Of a stretch of 64,000 bases of DNA, positions 13,179 through 25,640 are shown piece after piece (within the stretch, counting starts at the first letter, position 1; the number at the start of each line of letters is the position of its first letter). The notes below the pieces were generated by a model. It was not told where the DNA came from. It made no database searches and worked only from the letters and a program-made list of their open reading frames with translations. This DNA comes from Sipunculus nudus. Its lineage: Eukaryota > Annelida > Sipuncula > Golfingiida > Sipunculidae. Position numbers and translations under genes: made by a program. Where the stretch lies: assembly GCA_026874595.1 (NCBI GenBank), contig CM049316.1:68100676-68164675 (forward strand), written 5' to 3'.

Positions 13179-13425
13179 ATACATCTTAATTCAAATGTAA
13201 TAAATCCACACCTTAATTCCCCGTGACAGTAGCGGTGTGGTGACAATTGGTTAACGGTCACTTGCTTGACCACTCGGACAGCCCGTGACAGCACAGCCTG
13301 TACCAGCCCGTATCGGTGACAAGCTGCTGTCTTGTCCAGCAAGTTCAGCATCATCAAAGATAATATGGATGAGGTCTCTAACAGCGGGGATCCGACCCCG
13401 CGTGCTGCAGCTCATTAACACCAAT
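13179..13425 (-). repeat. Dispersed repeat family 2, copy B
   Basis: 247 bp in inverted orientation to 6218-6464 with the same end points and only scattered differences. The flanks of the two copies are unrelated, so this is two insertions of one element rather than a segmental duplication. Confidence 0.9.
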
Positions 13426-14744
13426 GTGACAGGTTTGTCTTTATTACAATCATGAACGTTATAATGAAACGTGTATCTTCATTTTCCTGACATAATATCA
13501 TCAGAATATTGTTGTAATAACACTTTAAATGCATTTAGCTTCAAAATCTTAAGAAACATATGTATCCTTTCCTTATTTTAAGTTTAGAACTGTTTTTCTT
13601 ATATGGTTCAAAAGCGACTTGGAATTTTTATAATATTATGCTTTAACTGGACTTTTACAAACAAATAAATTAATAAAAGTGCATCCAGGCATGCAACACC
13701 CCCCCCCCCCCCCGATTCCCTTCGCACCAACCAACTGTTGAACACCACCCCGCCACACATTTTTTTTACATATATAAGAAGGTAAAATAAGACAAAGCTA
13801 TATAGGACTACAGAATCTAGTTATTTAAGTCATTAGACAGACACGGTTGAGGTGATTTGGGATCACGGCCCCGGTTGTCTCTTTAGACTATAAATTTTGA
13901 AGAGCCGATAGACGTGATGCCAACCCATGCAGCCAAGCCAGCAAGAGCTGAAAGACCGCCAAAGATTAACCCGTACCGGTGACCTGAGGAAAACCACTGC
14001 ACCCACACCCACAAAGGCAGAAGCAGCATGCATTCCCTCCACCGAGGCAGGAGCATAAAGTACTCGGTCCAGGGGGGGGGGGGCAAAAGGGAGAAAAAGA
14101 AATAGGGGTAAAAAAGGGGAAAAGAAAGTTGGATATTCAAATCCAATTCAAGGAATTTAAAATAATTTTCAATTGAAAATTAATAATTATGAAGTTTTAG
14201 ATTATCCTGGCCCTTGGCGTCCTTTACTGATGTTGTTTTAGTTTTATTTGAATAATAATGTAAAAACTTAATAAATAATGAAAAATTTGTAAAATGTTAA
14301 TTTTTTTAGTTAGTATTTTTTAGTATTATTTTACTTACAATGTAAACACTTAATCAATTTAATGGAAATTTTGTAAAATTATTTTTTAAGTAATGTTTGT
14401 ATAATGTTTATTTTTAAGTTATGTTTTAACATATTATCAGAACTATATTTCTATATATTTTCAGTGCTAAAGTTGCTTCTTGGGATTTATTAGCTTTTGG
14501 TGGTATTTTTTTTTTTAGTTTTCTTTTGCTTACAATGTAAAAACTTAATCAATTTGTTAGAAATGTTATAAAATGTTAATTTTTAAGTTATTTTTTATAT
14601 ATTATTCAGAACTTTATATATTTACCATGCTAAAGTTGCTTGGGTCATTGAATTAATGTCCAAGTACTTACAAATTATTTCTTATACCTGATGAATTTGA
14701 AATGATCAATATATACAATAAAGGAATATGATGACAAAGAATAA

Positions 14745-14806
<62 letters not shown>

Positions 14807-15195
14807 AAATGTCCACTGAGATTAATGAATTAACAGCTGTACAATAGGTGGACAGAGTGCATATATTAAATTGAAAATACCTGCTTTATCATGTAAAATG
14901 TTATAATCAATCGTGTATTCCCCCTGTTAATAAAGAGTCCATGATACGGATAGCTTATTTTTGCCAAATTTCCAGGTATCAAGGGAATGTATTATATATA
15001 TTTGTATGTGTGTGTTTGTGTCTAGATATAATATTCACCACTAGTGATACCAGTAACCTTATCCGCCTTTTCGTCAGCCTGGTCATCCGTATACATAGCA
15101 CAAACTGAAATCGTTTCAAACTTCCAGGTTAATGGAACAAGTAAAGGAGAAGATGAGAGTAACAGATGCATGTTCTCAGGTCAAATGGTTACGGC
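13426..15195. other. AT-rich intergenic DNA
   Basis: C run at 13700-13713, G run near 14070-14082, and (AT)n at 14749-14802. 14240-14640 repeats the words ACAATGTAAA-ACTTAATCAATTT and TTTGTAAAATGTTAATTTTT about three times with a spacing of roughly 100-200 bp, an AT-rich degenerate tandem. 13826-13860 shares TAGACAGACACGGTTGAGG with 16104. A possible frame at 13883-14146 has no known similarity. Confidence 0.55.
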
Positions 15196-15790
15196 TTTTT
15201 TCTGTATTGGTGGGTGATGGATAAGTTCAGATTGGAACCAAGATGTCGATTCAAACTGGAGGTATCATCAAGAATTATAATGTTTGGACAGTTGGCCCCT
15301 GTGTCTTTGACCTTTGACCTTGTGACCCCAAAACACGAAGTTACTTCCGCTATCGGCAGGTGAGCAATATCTGATAGATGGAAGGTTTGTAATGAAACGT
15401 TTGGCTTTTAATGCACCCACAACTTTATCAAAATAAGTGAGCCGTGTGACCTTGACCTTCGACCTCATGACCCCAAATCTAAAGGGTTCTTTCTCTAATG
15501 GTGGGTGATACATAAGTTAAGATTGAAACCAAGATGTCAATTCAAACTGGAGGCATCATCAGGATACTAATGTTTGGACAGTTGGCCCCTGTGAACTTTG
15601 CCCTTCGACCCAAAATCGCTAAGTTTCTTCCGCTGTTGGCATGTGAGCAATATGTGGAAGATGGAAGGGCTGTAATGAAACATTTGGCTCAAAATGCTTT
15701 CACGATCTTTACAAAGAAATGGGTCGTGTTACCTTGACCTTCGACCTAATGACCCCAAAATCAAAAATTTCTTTCTTTATTGGCGGGTGA
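15196..15790 (+). repeat. Tandem repeat, about 290-bp unit, with TGACCT motifs
   Basis: Two full units and the start of a third: TGGGTGAT-ATAAGT begins at 15211, 15502 and 15784, giving spacings of 291 and 282 bp. Each unit includes CCAAGATGTC, TTCAAACTGGAGG, ATGTTTGGACAGTTGGCCCC, a cluster of TGACCT-type half-sites ending TGACCCCAAA, and GAGCAATAT. Units are clearly diverged. No coding potential is conserved between units. Confidence 0.85.
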
Positions 15791-16637
15791 TATATAAGTA
15801 AATTTTGAACCCAACATGATCCGCGTTTTAATTTAACGGATCCATCCCAGGATTACAATTTTTCATCAGTGACCAATAGAGAATAATTCCACAAAATTTC
15901 ATCGAAATTCATTCAGAACTTTCGGAGTTAATGGCACGGATACAACGTATGGATCAGACAGGTTCCAAGTTCCAAGTTCCAAATTCCAAGTTTACCCGAT
16001 CCCGGCAGCGGAGACCCAGCCAAGCCTAATCGAGAGCCGAACCCGATCAATGAAACGACAGAGCTTCGAGTTGTCACAGGAGAAGAAGTATGATATTGTT
16101 TTTAAAGTCACTAGACAGACACGGTTGAGGAGATCTGGCATCTCAGACGCTATGATAACCTCCACGCAGGGGCAAGATCTACTGCGGCAAATACTAGCCA
16201 AATAGACAGATCATCTGAATGTAGAATGATGCCAAATGTTTGGGTGCTCAGTGGCGCCACCTCGAGGAACCATTAAGAACCTTCCCGAGTAGAGTTACTG
16301 AAAGAGGTCAATAACTTTATTACTAGAGGCTACAAAAGAACGACGATGTTAAAAAATCAAATTTAATATATGAATAATATGTGGAATTAAGCAAAGGAGG
16401 AAAAAATCAAGTGTTAGCAACTTAGCACATCAATTCCCCATGTGTCAGTCAAACAGTTGCTTCTGCACCGCATCGGCGCCATGATTCGATTTCCAGATAC
16501 GGGAAACGACAGGGAGCAATTTTAAAATTAATTGAAAAATAGGTGAAAACCATAATGAAAAATTCGAAGTTGTAAAAAATAAAACACTGTCGAATGTTCA
16601 TGCATCTTAGATGCTTAAATGTAAGAAAAGTTAACCT
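15791..16637. other. Intergenic DNA with transposon-like remnant
   Basis: 15880-15960 contains AAATTTCATCGAAATTCATT, AGAACTTTCGGAGTTAATGG and ACAACGTATGGATCAGACAG, a pattern seen in many old repeats (compare 25828-25870). 16104-16139 shares a block with 13826-13860. GTGGCGCCAC palindrome at 16251-16260. No gene seen. Confidence 0.5.
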
Positions 16638-16710
16638 CGCCCGATAAGGGACTTGAACCCTTGACCCTCAGATTAAAAGTCTGATGCTCTACCGACTGAG
16701 CTAACCGGGC
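16638..16710 (-). tRNA. tRNA-Lys (anticodon TTT)
   Basis: 73-nt tRNA. The acceptor stem pairs GCCCGGT with ATCGGGC (one G-T pair), the D arm reads TAGCTCAGTCGGTAGAGC (box A), the anticodon loop is CTTTTAA with anticodon TTT, and the T arm carries GGTTCAAGTCC (box B). Discriminator base G, no intron. A TTTT Pol III terminator follows within about ten bases (AACTTTTC on the minus strand). Identical base for base to the gene at 38260 on the other strand. Confidence 0.97.
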
Positions 16711-18170
16711 TCACACTATTTAGCGGTCTATACGTAGTTTTAAACTCACATGTATACTTTCCTGTCCGTAATAGTAGATTTGAAGTGTTTTTTAATGTAT
16801 ATGTTCTCAGCCGTCTGAATTTAAATAGGCCTAATATACCCCGTGTAGGTTTATGTGTGTGTGTGTTGAGGGGAAGGGGTGCTTGTTTGTTTTTTTTTTT
16901 GTTCTGGCAATTGCTATGGAAACTACATTTTCATACATCGTTTTCAAGTGTTCAAAATTGAATATAAAATGTTTTCATTTCATATTAATCTACCTGTTTA
17001 AATTTAATATAATATAATACCACATCGTATCATATTTTGATATAATAGCATATACCCGGTACCGGTACGGACAATGACCGCGTACATTAATTGTTAATCA
17101 AATATCATGATAACAATTATCACATAATGCCTTAATAATATTATGCAAATTATAACATAATTATAAATAATTATGATATCTACATGAGCTTTAAAAATCA
17201 ATTCCTTAGCATTCCTTACGAATATCACTTTTTAATTAATTTACATAGGGTAGTTCAATTATTAATAAAGTGTAACGTTAGTTACAACTAACAACTAAAA
17301 AATAACAACGACATATAGGCATATATGCTTAAAATATGTATACACTCGTTGAACTCTCGCTCCTTTACAACGTCGACAACATTGACAAATTACGCTATTA
17401 TACTAATTTGCTTCCATAAACTTGGTTGCCTGAATGGAGGGCATTGACGCATGTCCAAGAATTTCACCCGGTTGACCCCGCCCTATTGTCATGGCGACGA
17501 GCGTCACGTGCAATATTACGCTCAGCACCTGCTTTGCCGAGAAATTCCAATTTCGCTAAAAAGGCGGGTGAGGTTACATGTAAATGCTAAAAGATGGATC
17601 AGTTTAAAATATTTGGTATTTTTAGGCATGAATTATCTCAGATTCAATTTAATTGCATTAAAATATATTATTGACAACAGAATGGTGGCTAGATTTTGGT
17701 AATATAGTTTGATGTTTATATGGTTGCATCCCGATTTTGACAATGGAATAACCCACATAATGAGCAGGTGAAGCGATGTCTCGCGTCCCGCATAAGTTCC
17801 TGGCACTTGTGATATGGAATACTTGCAGACGTTTCTTTGAACTTAATCATTTCATCTATTGTGGTTTTACAAAATATCCAGAGGCGTCAAGTTGTAAAAC
17901 CTATGTTGTAATTTTCAAATACCTTTCGGTAATACCGCGATCTCACGCGAGGTTCTCGTCTTATCTCGTCTTGGCTTTGCTCGTACGTTCACATCACACC
18001 TGTGACTATATTTGTTATATGCCTGTGTATACCTTTATTATGTTTTTTTACAAAGTTTCTGTGTTTGCGGTTAACAAAAGTAAATTGGTCTACAAATATT
18101 TCACTTGTATAGCCCTGAAATTCCTTGCTTTGTCTGTGGTTTTCACGGTGCCAGGTAATATAAGGATATG

Positions 18171-18171
<1 letters not shown>
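16711..18171. other. Intergenic DNA
   Basis: AT-rich with a small GC-richer part at 17420-17560. The frame at 17776-18282 (168 residues) ends in microsatellite-encoded YIYIYI and has no recognisable domain; not called. Confidence 0.5.

Positions 18172-18266
<95 letters not shown>
18172..18266. repeat. Composite microsatellite (TC)n(TA)n
   Basis: TC run to about 18208, then TA run to 18266. Confidence 0.95.
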
Positions 18267-18268
<2 letters not shown>

Positions 18269-19759
18269 ACATTGAGGAGTAACAGAACATAACAGAACAG
18301 TAACAGAACTCATTTTTTTTTATATTATAGATTTTATAGGAAAATTTACTTCTTAAAAATATAACAATATATTATATATTAACAAATGTGGGTAAAATAA
18401 TGGACTATTATTGTTCTTACTTAATTAATTATATCTTAAATGTTTGTGCATGTGTGTGGTCTGCTGATTTTGCTCTATATGTTACATATTACATTTTCCC
18501 TAACTGAAATTAAATAAGGAACACGGTTTTATTATTTGCAAAAATACATATCAATGTTCTTATATGTATATATACCACCAAAATAAACCCCAATGACTAT
18601 TTCTGTAGCTACTATATTTACTAGAATCTGTTTTAGAAATAGAAAGCATGCAAACTCTCCATTACGTTTCCGGTCTTGATGGGGGCACAAACAGGTGCAA
18701 GCCGACCAAAATCAGTGCAAATATACATTTGTATTACTACTTACAAGTATAGGAAAAACAAGATGGGATCATTAAAGTTAAATCGCAGTAGCGAGAAAAA
18801 GGCGGGCTATTGTTTACACAAGCTAAAAACAACAGCTGCAATGAGTAATCCAAAAATCCAGCCTTTGTAGGTGAGATCAGTTTCCTGTGGGCCCCAAATT
18901 AGCCAGCCATCTTTAAAACACATCCTCGTGCAACAGTATTTATAAGCCATCTGTTGCAATGGCTAACGGGTGTCAATTTCAGTGTTGGACTCCAAACGGA
19001 AGCGTTCACTCTGCAACAATAATGAAATCAGTTACAGCAGTTATTTGATTTCAGTGGCCCCGGGCTAATTTCAGGAGAAACAGACAAGGGCGGAATTTAT
19101 CCGGGTCAGGCTCTCATGAAAAACATTGGCACAAGCTAATTTTGACCCAATAAATATATATAAATAATGGCCGACCATACGGTCGGTGCCATATGTTCTA
19201 GTGTATATAAGTGTGATGCGATTGTAAGGTGTATTCTAAATAAACATAGGTTATTAACCGCACGTGTATAAACATTATGGGTATTTCTTTTTTCATTCTT
19301 TCTTTTGAATGTGCATGGATTTGTATGGCCAGCCAGGATGTGTTTTTAACATGCTCTCTAGCTCTCATCGTGTTCCAAAGTAATCGTTCATTCATCAGCT
19401 CGCGCACATATACACGCGCGACGCATTTTATTGGTTCTTCAAGAAGGTTTAACCATTAAAACTTATTGATCTTTTCATCAGACAGTTATAGAAAGCTTTT
19501 CAGGTATAGCTAGATAAATATATTATGAAAGCATTGAGCATCGCATGATTATTTTTATTTTTGTTATATATCCTAATGTATCCCAATATTGTATATGTTT
19601 GGAGAGGATACTTATATTAGCCCTCGATCAAGCGCTATTTGGACAATCCAATTAAAAAGAAATAGGTATATATGTTTAAGCCATAGGTATACCTGTTATG
19701 CATGCACGCACATAGAGGCAAACGGATACACACAAGTCATATATATATAAATATACATG

Positions 19760-19829
<70 letters not shown>

Positions 19830-20880
19830 CCAATGAATTTAGGTTTAAGACCTACCGCATTCGATTCATACTGTATTATAAATTATATATAATGGTGTTA
19901 GTCCACTTGGTACTTAACTCAAGATCAGGACACATTTGTTTGGCATTGCATGCGCATTTTTATTTATATAATTTATTACTCATAAACATTTTATAAGCGA
20001 GTCCCCATATACATGCATGCATGTATATGACAGCGTGTGTAATGCGTGTTATTATCATAACTTGTGTACCACATGTTTATTATTCAGTTCATAAGATGCA
20101 TGTTTCTACTTAGCAAGGATGTAGTTAAAAATTATACCATAAGCAAAAACAAATATCGCCTTTGGGGACACTGAGTCGAAGAGCTCACTGATAGCATTGC
20201 ATCGTAGTATAAATATTTCTCTTACGACGTACGCCCTAAGGGCTGAAGTCCCTTGGCCCTCGGCTCCGGGCGACTGGCGGGTGTCTATACGGGTAATGTA
20301 ATCTTTGCGCAAGTGTATCCTCATACAATCTATTTCCAAAGGTCTCCGTCCCCCTTAACCCGTCTTCCTTTGACTAATGTCGCCCCTAATTGTCTAACAA
20401 GTATTTCCTGTGCCAAACTCCGAGTCGCAGGCGAACACTTGCTCGAGAGAAGTTTTTGTGAAAGACGTCACCCTCATACAGACGACAGGTGCTGAGTTCG
20501 GAACTTACTGGTGCATTGTTCTACATATTTATACACGTTTATTATTCTTACATACATATGTTTACAGTAAAAGCCTAAACGCCTCTCCCAGCAGAACTTA
20601 CGTTAAACGGATTAAAAAGGTCTAAAAATGTCAATATAAGCAAGACTCACTCAGTGTTGTGCATTTTCCCATTTTCACTGTCTGTTAAGATTTTTGTTTT
20701 TCAAATTTTATTTCCTCTATTATATGTGTGTGTTACATGAACGCAATTTGTTCAAGAACGTTGCAGTTTATTTGGATCTGTTAATACACAACGGAAACCT
20801 CTGATGCGCAAAGTATAGAGTTCACTGGCCGCCGTGGATGCATGGATGATGTATGGTAGTCTGGTGGTGTCAGTACAGTA
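18267..20880. other. Intergenic DNA
   Basis: (AT)n at 19762-19828. 18880-19150 and 20160-20500 are GC-richer and unique-looking. No family recognised in short frames at 20106-20625. Confidence 0.5.
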
Positions 20881-20882
20881 GC

Positions 20883-20895
20883 AGGTCAAAGGTCA
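20883..20895. promoter_or_regulatory. DR1 nuclear-receptor motif
   Basis: AGGTCAAAGGTCA, two perfect half-sites one base apart, the consensus for RXR heterodimers and HNF4/COUP-type receptors. It stands outside any obvious repeat. Function is not shown. Confidence 0.3.
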
Positions 20896-23800
20896 CAGAT
20901 TTCACAAGCATTAAATCATACAGCTGTCTCTCTCAGTCGGGCCAGGTATTCTACACCTTCTTGTAGTGCACATGCACATGACACATGCAAACTGAATAAA
21001 GCTCAGAGAGGCAACACCCCCGAAAAGGCTAAGAGTTGTATAACACTCAAATTGAATCAGTTTTGTTCAATTGACTATAGATCTGCCTATCTTATAGTAC
21101 CAAATTCTTCCGCCAGATGTCAGTGTCATGAGCAGTATTTGCTACTGACACTTGTAGCCACAAATAAAAAAATAAATTCAGCTGCTTAAAGATGTACCTA
21201 CACACAAAAAGATTATTCCATATCCAGAATCAGATCAATATATCGGCGTAAACCCCAAACTTTACACCAATTATTTTTGGGTATATATATACATATATAT
21301 ATATAGGGTATATTGGGGCGGGGTGTTTGCATGCATGATACGTTGAAGCAAACCCACAGGTGGACAGCAGAGACAAAAGAAGCTGGAAAACACATATATA
21401 TATATATATCAATTATAAGGGAAAGAGATACATCTTATATGTAATATATCCTCAACTTATTTAAGCAAGGAATTATGCAATGTAGTATAAATTAGAGTTT
21501 TTTTTAATATTTTACTTGGTGCCGATTTTCCCACTTTTTTCGCTCACTAAGAGTTAGTTTTCATGAATTAAATATAATTTTTTTATTAAGGATTAGCTTA
21601 CAGAACTGATAACAGAAAACATTCTGACGTTCAGTTAATCTCTGTACATGGCAGATGTTAAATGTGCAATTTTAAAATTTAAAGTTTTGTCCAAACCACA
21701 AGCTTAAAAAGTCCATTTTGCGGACCTATGAAATGCATGCTAAATTATTATTCGTGCAGTTCTGATATTTTATTAGTGTATACAGAAACAGTGACTGATA
21801 CAAATATGAAGTTTTTATTGTAAAACTCGGTATACAGTTTATTAAAGACCGTAGATTAATAAATGAATGGGCGAGATCGATTTAGAGAGCTCTTAAGGTA
21901 CATGTGATCACTTAACGAAAAATAAATTTCATGGAAACATACCTTAAATGGTATACATAAATCTATTAAGAAATCACAACATTTATATGAAAACATTATT
22001 ACAAATATACTCACACCAAGGTATACATTGGAACTCCATATAACTAATTATATAAAAAATATCGTGACACCTGTAAATTTACTTATTTTCTCATGGGAAA
22101 GAAAAACCAAATGTGTAGAGTCTGTCTTTAGTAATTTATCAGCTTGCATGCTGTTACAGAATTCGGAAGATCAAAAGCAGATAATAATTCGCAATGGATA
22201 CGCCATCTGTGGTCTAACTGCTATACAGAACGCGGTTGATTATACGTATTCCTAGATTAAAGGGAAGCGACCCAGAGAATCCAAAGAAATGACGCCATGT
22301 TTACAAGCGTCCGTGTCGCCATCTCCGCCCCTTTTTCCAGAAATGCTAACCTCCCATTTAATAGGCGTCTTTGTAGCCACACCGGCCACGCTAACTGTGA
22401 TATTAATAAATTTAGGGAGACAGCAATAGGTCTATAAAGACTATAGCTTCTCGCCTTTTATCTCACGCTCCAGTGAGTCCGCTTTCACCTTCACTGGAGC
22501 CAGTAGATCCATCAGTTTCCGCTCGACTGAGTGCGCGTGCGCCGGAACGTCACGCTTCACGCACGTGCACTTCCGCTACATTCCTTTGCTCGGGAAAATA
22601 AGTTCGAGGGAACTTGACGGTCTGGCGTCTGCATGCGCAGGTTCCCGCTCGCAATTATGTCGGACTTAGTGCAGCCCGGTATACCGGTTCATTTTACATA
22701 TAATTTAAGATTTGCATTTAACGCATGATATTGTGAATGATGACGGAAATTTAATCATACCATCTGCATATATGCAATTGAGGACATACAAATTATAAAC
22801 TTTCAAGTGAATAGATAAAATAAATTGCCCATTTATTCGAAAAATGTTAATTTGCATCCTGCAGGCTCTTACAAAATGGTTTCTATGAAAGATAATACAA
22901 CATGTTCCATTTTTATATCTAAATAATAATTTAACCTGGTTGCCATTTATCTATCTGATTTCATTATTTGAATGTGCTATATAACTGGTCTATATACGCT
23001 TTCGGCAATTGGGTGCACAGCATCAGCAGGACTTTAAGAATAATAATACATCCAGCATATAGTTTTGCTTGAGAATTAAGATACTTATAAAATAATGACC
23101 ATCATTTTTGGCCATCGAACTTTTTGTAAATACTGGACCAGAACCAATTAGGTCAACAGTTTTGAGTTCTTCAGAATTATAGATTAATAGACGTATACTG
23201 TGTAAGATATTTAAAATAAAAGATGCGTGTCCACATATTTTTCTAATCTATCTTTCCATGTTCGTAGTAAATTTATCATTGTAATTTATGGTTGAAAATG
23301 TGTACTGACTTTTTATTGTTGGTGTATGGGTGAAAATCAATGATTATTCATTTGAGCTTGTTTTAGCTGAGGTTGAATCATATATAGTATGTTACTGGTA
23401 TATACAATACATATGTAATACACGGGTTCACCACAATCACCAGTGGAAACGCGCGCGAAGAGGAGCAGACGATACATCAGAAATCCCGCACAGCTGCCGA
23501 AAACACCTCACAAAACGGCTTTGATGACCTCTTCGCGTCTTTACGGCTCGTTCACGGGCAGGCTCAGCCAGGACGTAATGTCAGGGTGCATTTCACCGAC
23601 ATGTTTCACAGAGACTTTTACACTTGTGGGGCAATTAGTGAGAGCTCTTAGCCATTTATACACCAGCGACTGTTGCAGCTCCCCAGCCCAGCACTTGCGC
23701 CCGCTCAATCATGCTGCGGGATCGACTTCAACAGAAGTCGGACGGGAAATCATTAAACCAGAAGATGTGAAATAGAACAATAAACTGTACCCGTACAGTC

Positions 23801-24598
23801 AATTTACAGGTGTGGTGCGCAGGTAAACATCCATTGAAGTTTTTTTATATAGAATACAGAATACACTGGGTGCAACATGATGAATAAGGGACAATGAGTT
23901 ATATTTTTTTCCAGTTGGGGATCCTACCTGAGATCATTCCCCATTGTTCTTCACGCCTCGCTTTTTTTGCCCTGTTTTAAACCTGGCATTATATCTTTTA
24001 TCAAATTCAAATATCATACCTTTGATTATATATTGTTTTGGACCAAACTTATTTTATCCCATTGAATGGATCACAAACCCAAACAATGCACCTCTTCGTA
24101 TATGCCGACCTTTGACCTTTTGAACAGAACAGGTGACACAATAGTCGTTGTGTGTGAGCACCTGGCAGTGAGTACCTGTGAGGTCAACCTTTGACCTTTG
24201 TTTTTTTAATATCAGTGACGAACCAAATCACGTGACATAAGAGTCATTGTGTGAATAAATCATGCCTTCCTAACTAATAATTGGATGATTAAACCATGCA
24301 GGTGTTGACCTGTTACTAAAGTGGGGTGCATCATTCATTATCAAGCAGAGCATTTAATAACTGTACCAATTTAATACTTGTACCCAGAAGTTAAAACTTC
24401 TTGTTTATATACAGTTACACAGTTTCATGAATATATCACAAGAGCAGAAAGTATGGATTAACTTTTCTGTTAAATACGCGTCCGTTATTTTATCATCACA
24501 ATTTACAGCCGCTTATCTCATTAATCACTGTTAACAAAAAGTACAGTTATTGCCAGTGTGATTAGTTTAGCCACGCACTCACTAGCTTATTGACTGAT
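20896..24598. other. Intergenic DNA
   Basis: 22270-22640 is GC-richer with GTGCGCGTGCGC (NRF1-like) and a TTTGTAGCC-ACGC stretch also seen near 1070. 23440-23760 is GC-richer with a 110-residue frame of no known similarity. 24105-24205 holds GACCTTTGACCT twice, probably a decayed relative of the 15.2-kb tandem repeat. Otherwise AT-rich. Confidence 0.5.
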
Positions 24599-24686
24599 TC
24601 ATTCATTCATTCATTCATTCATTCATTCATTCATTCATTTGTTCGTTGTTGTTATTATTATTACTTTTCTTCTTCTTCTTCTTCTA

Positions 24687-24743
<57 letters not shown>
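24599..24743. repeat. Adjacent microsatellites (ATTC)n, (CTT)n, (ATT)n
   Basis: ATTC tetranucleotides to 24639, CTT from 24667 to 24685, ATT from 24687 to 24743. Confidence 0.95.
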
Positions 24744-24746
<3 letters not shown>

Positions 24747-24877
24747 AGTAGAAATAGTAGTAGTAGTAAATTTATGGTTTACTTTTTTTAATATGAATGC
24801 TTCATTTAAACGTTATGGTAACATTGTTAGCATTAATTTTGCTATTATTATTTATACACAATGTATATAGTATATGC

Positions 24878-24882
<5 letters not shown>

Positions 24883-24928
<46 letters not shown>
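24883..24928. repeat. (AT)n microsatellite
   Basis: About 22 AT units. Confidence 0.95.
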
Positions 24929-24931
<3 letters not shown>

Positions 24932-25079
24932 TATATATTGTAAAACTTGAGACTACGACCAGTTTTCTTTTAACAAAAAGCTTTGTACCATTTTTTTCAG
25001 ATATTTGGTTTCATCTTTATATATAGGCTAAACCACATACGTCGTCAGGCAAATTATATATATAGTCTGATAAGAAACC

Positions 25080-25640
25080 ATGAAAAGCGACTTGAGTGGC
25101 CCTGTTTCGCCGGTGTTTTTCTGTTGACCCCTGGGCCCTTTGTTCTTCCAGCAAGAAAAAGCTACTTCACCCCAAACCAGCAAAGAGTTAAAGCAACCAA
25201 GAGAAGAAAAGAGGTCCCTGTACCTAATTACAGCAACAGTTGGCCTCTTAAGCGACTCATTAGAGAGCAATGGGCCATATAATGGCGGCCCTGTCCCCCC
25301 AAAGCCGACCAGATGATAGCTGGCTTTCTGTCAGATGAATCCAGATTCCCGGAAGATGGGAATTCCTGGCGCCCCAATTACAACAGGCTGATACAGGCTA
25401 CAAAGGCTGGGCTTTAGCACTGGCAGCACCTGGTGTGCTGTGTCACGGCCGGCCGAATTGTGTCGTGAAAATGCACATGCTGCAAGCGCCTGGCGTGCCC
25501 CGGGCTGGTAAGCATCTGATATTGAGAGGTGCAGCTACGACTGCTGGTGCATCTTGGGGGCTCCTTCAGGGAGTCAAGTTCGCGGAGAGTCAACTCCGGG
25601 AGTAAATACACTCCCATTTGGGTGTAAACCAACGGTATGT
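25080..25640. promoter_or_regulatory. GC-richer unique block, possible regulatory element
   Basis: About 560 bp of balanced composition without simple repeats in an AT-rich setting. No frame longer than about 100 codons and no recognised domain. Local word duplication (CAGGCTGATACAGGCTAC). Regulatory or unrecognised exon are both possible; low confidence. Confidence 0.25.

Noticed and set aside
17776..18282. 168-codon frame with hydrophobic segments
   Set aside because: Ends in microsatellite-encoded Leu-Ser and Tyr-Ile runs; hydrophobicity follows from AT-rich composition.
23443..23775. 110-codon frame in a GC-richer block
   Set aside because: No domain, no clear splice sites, and an overlapping frame of similar quality.
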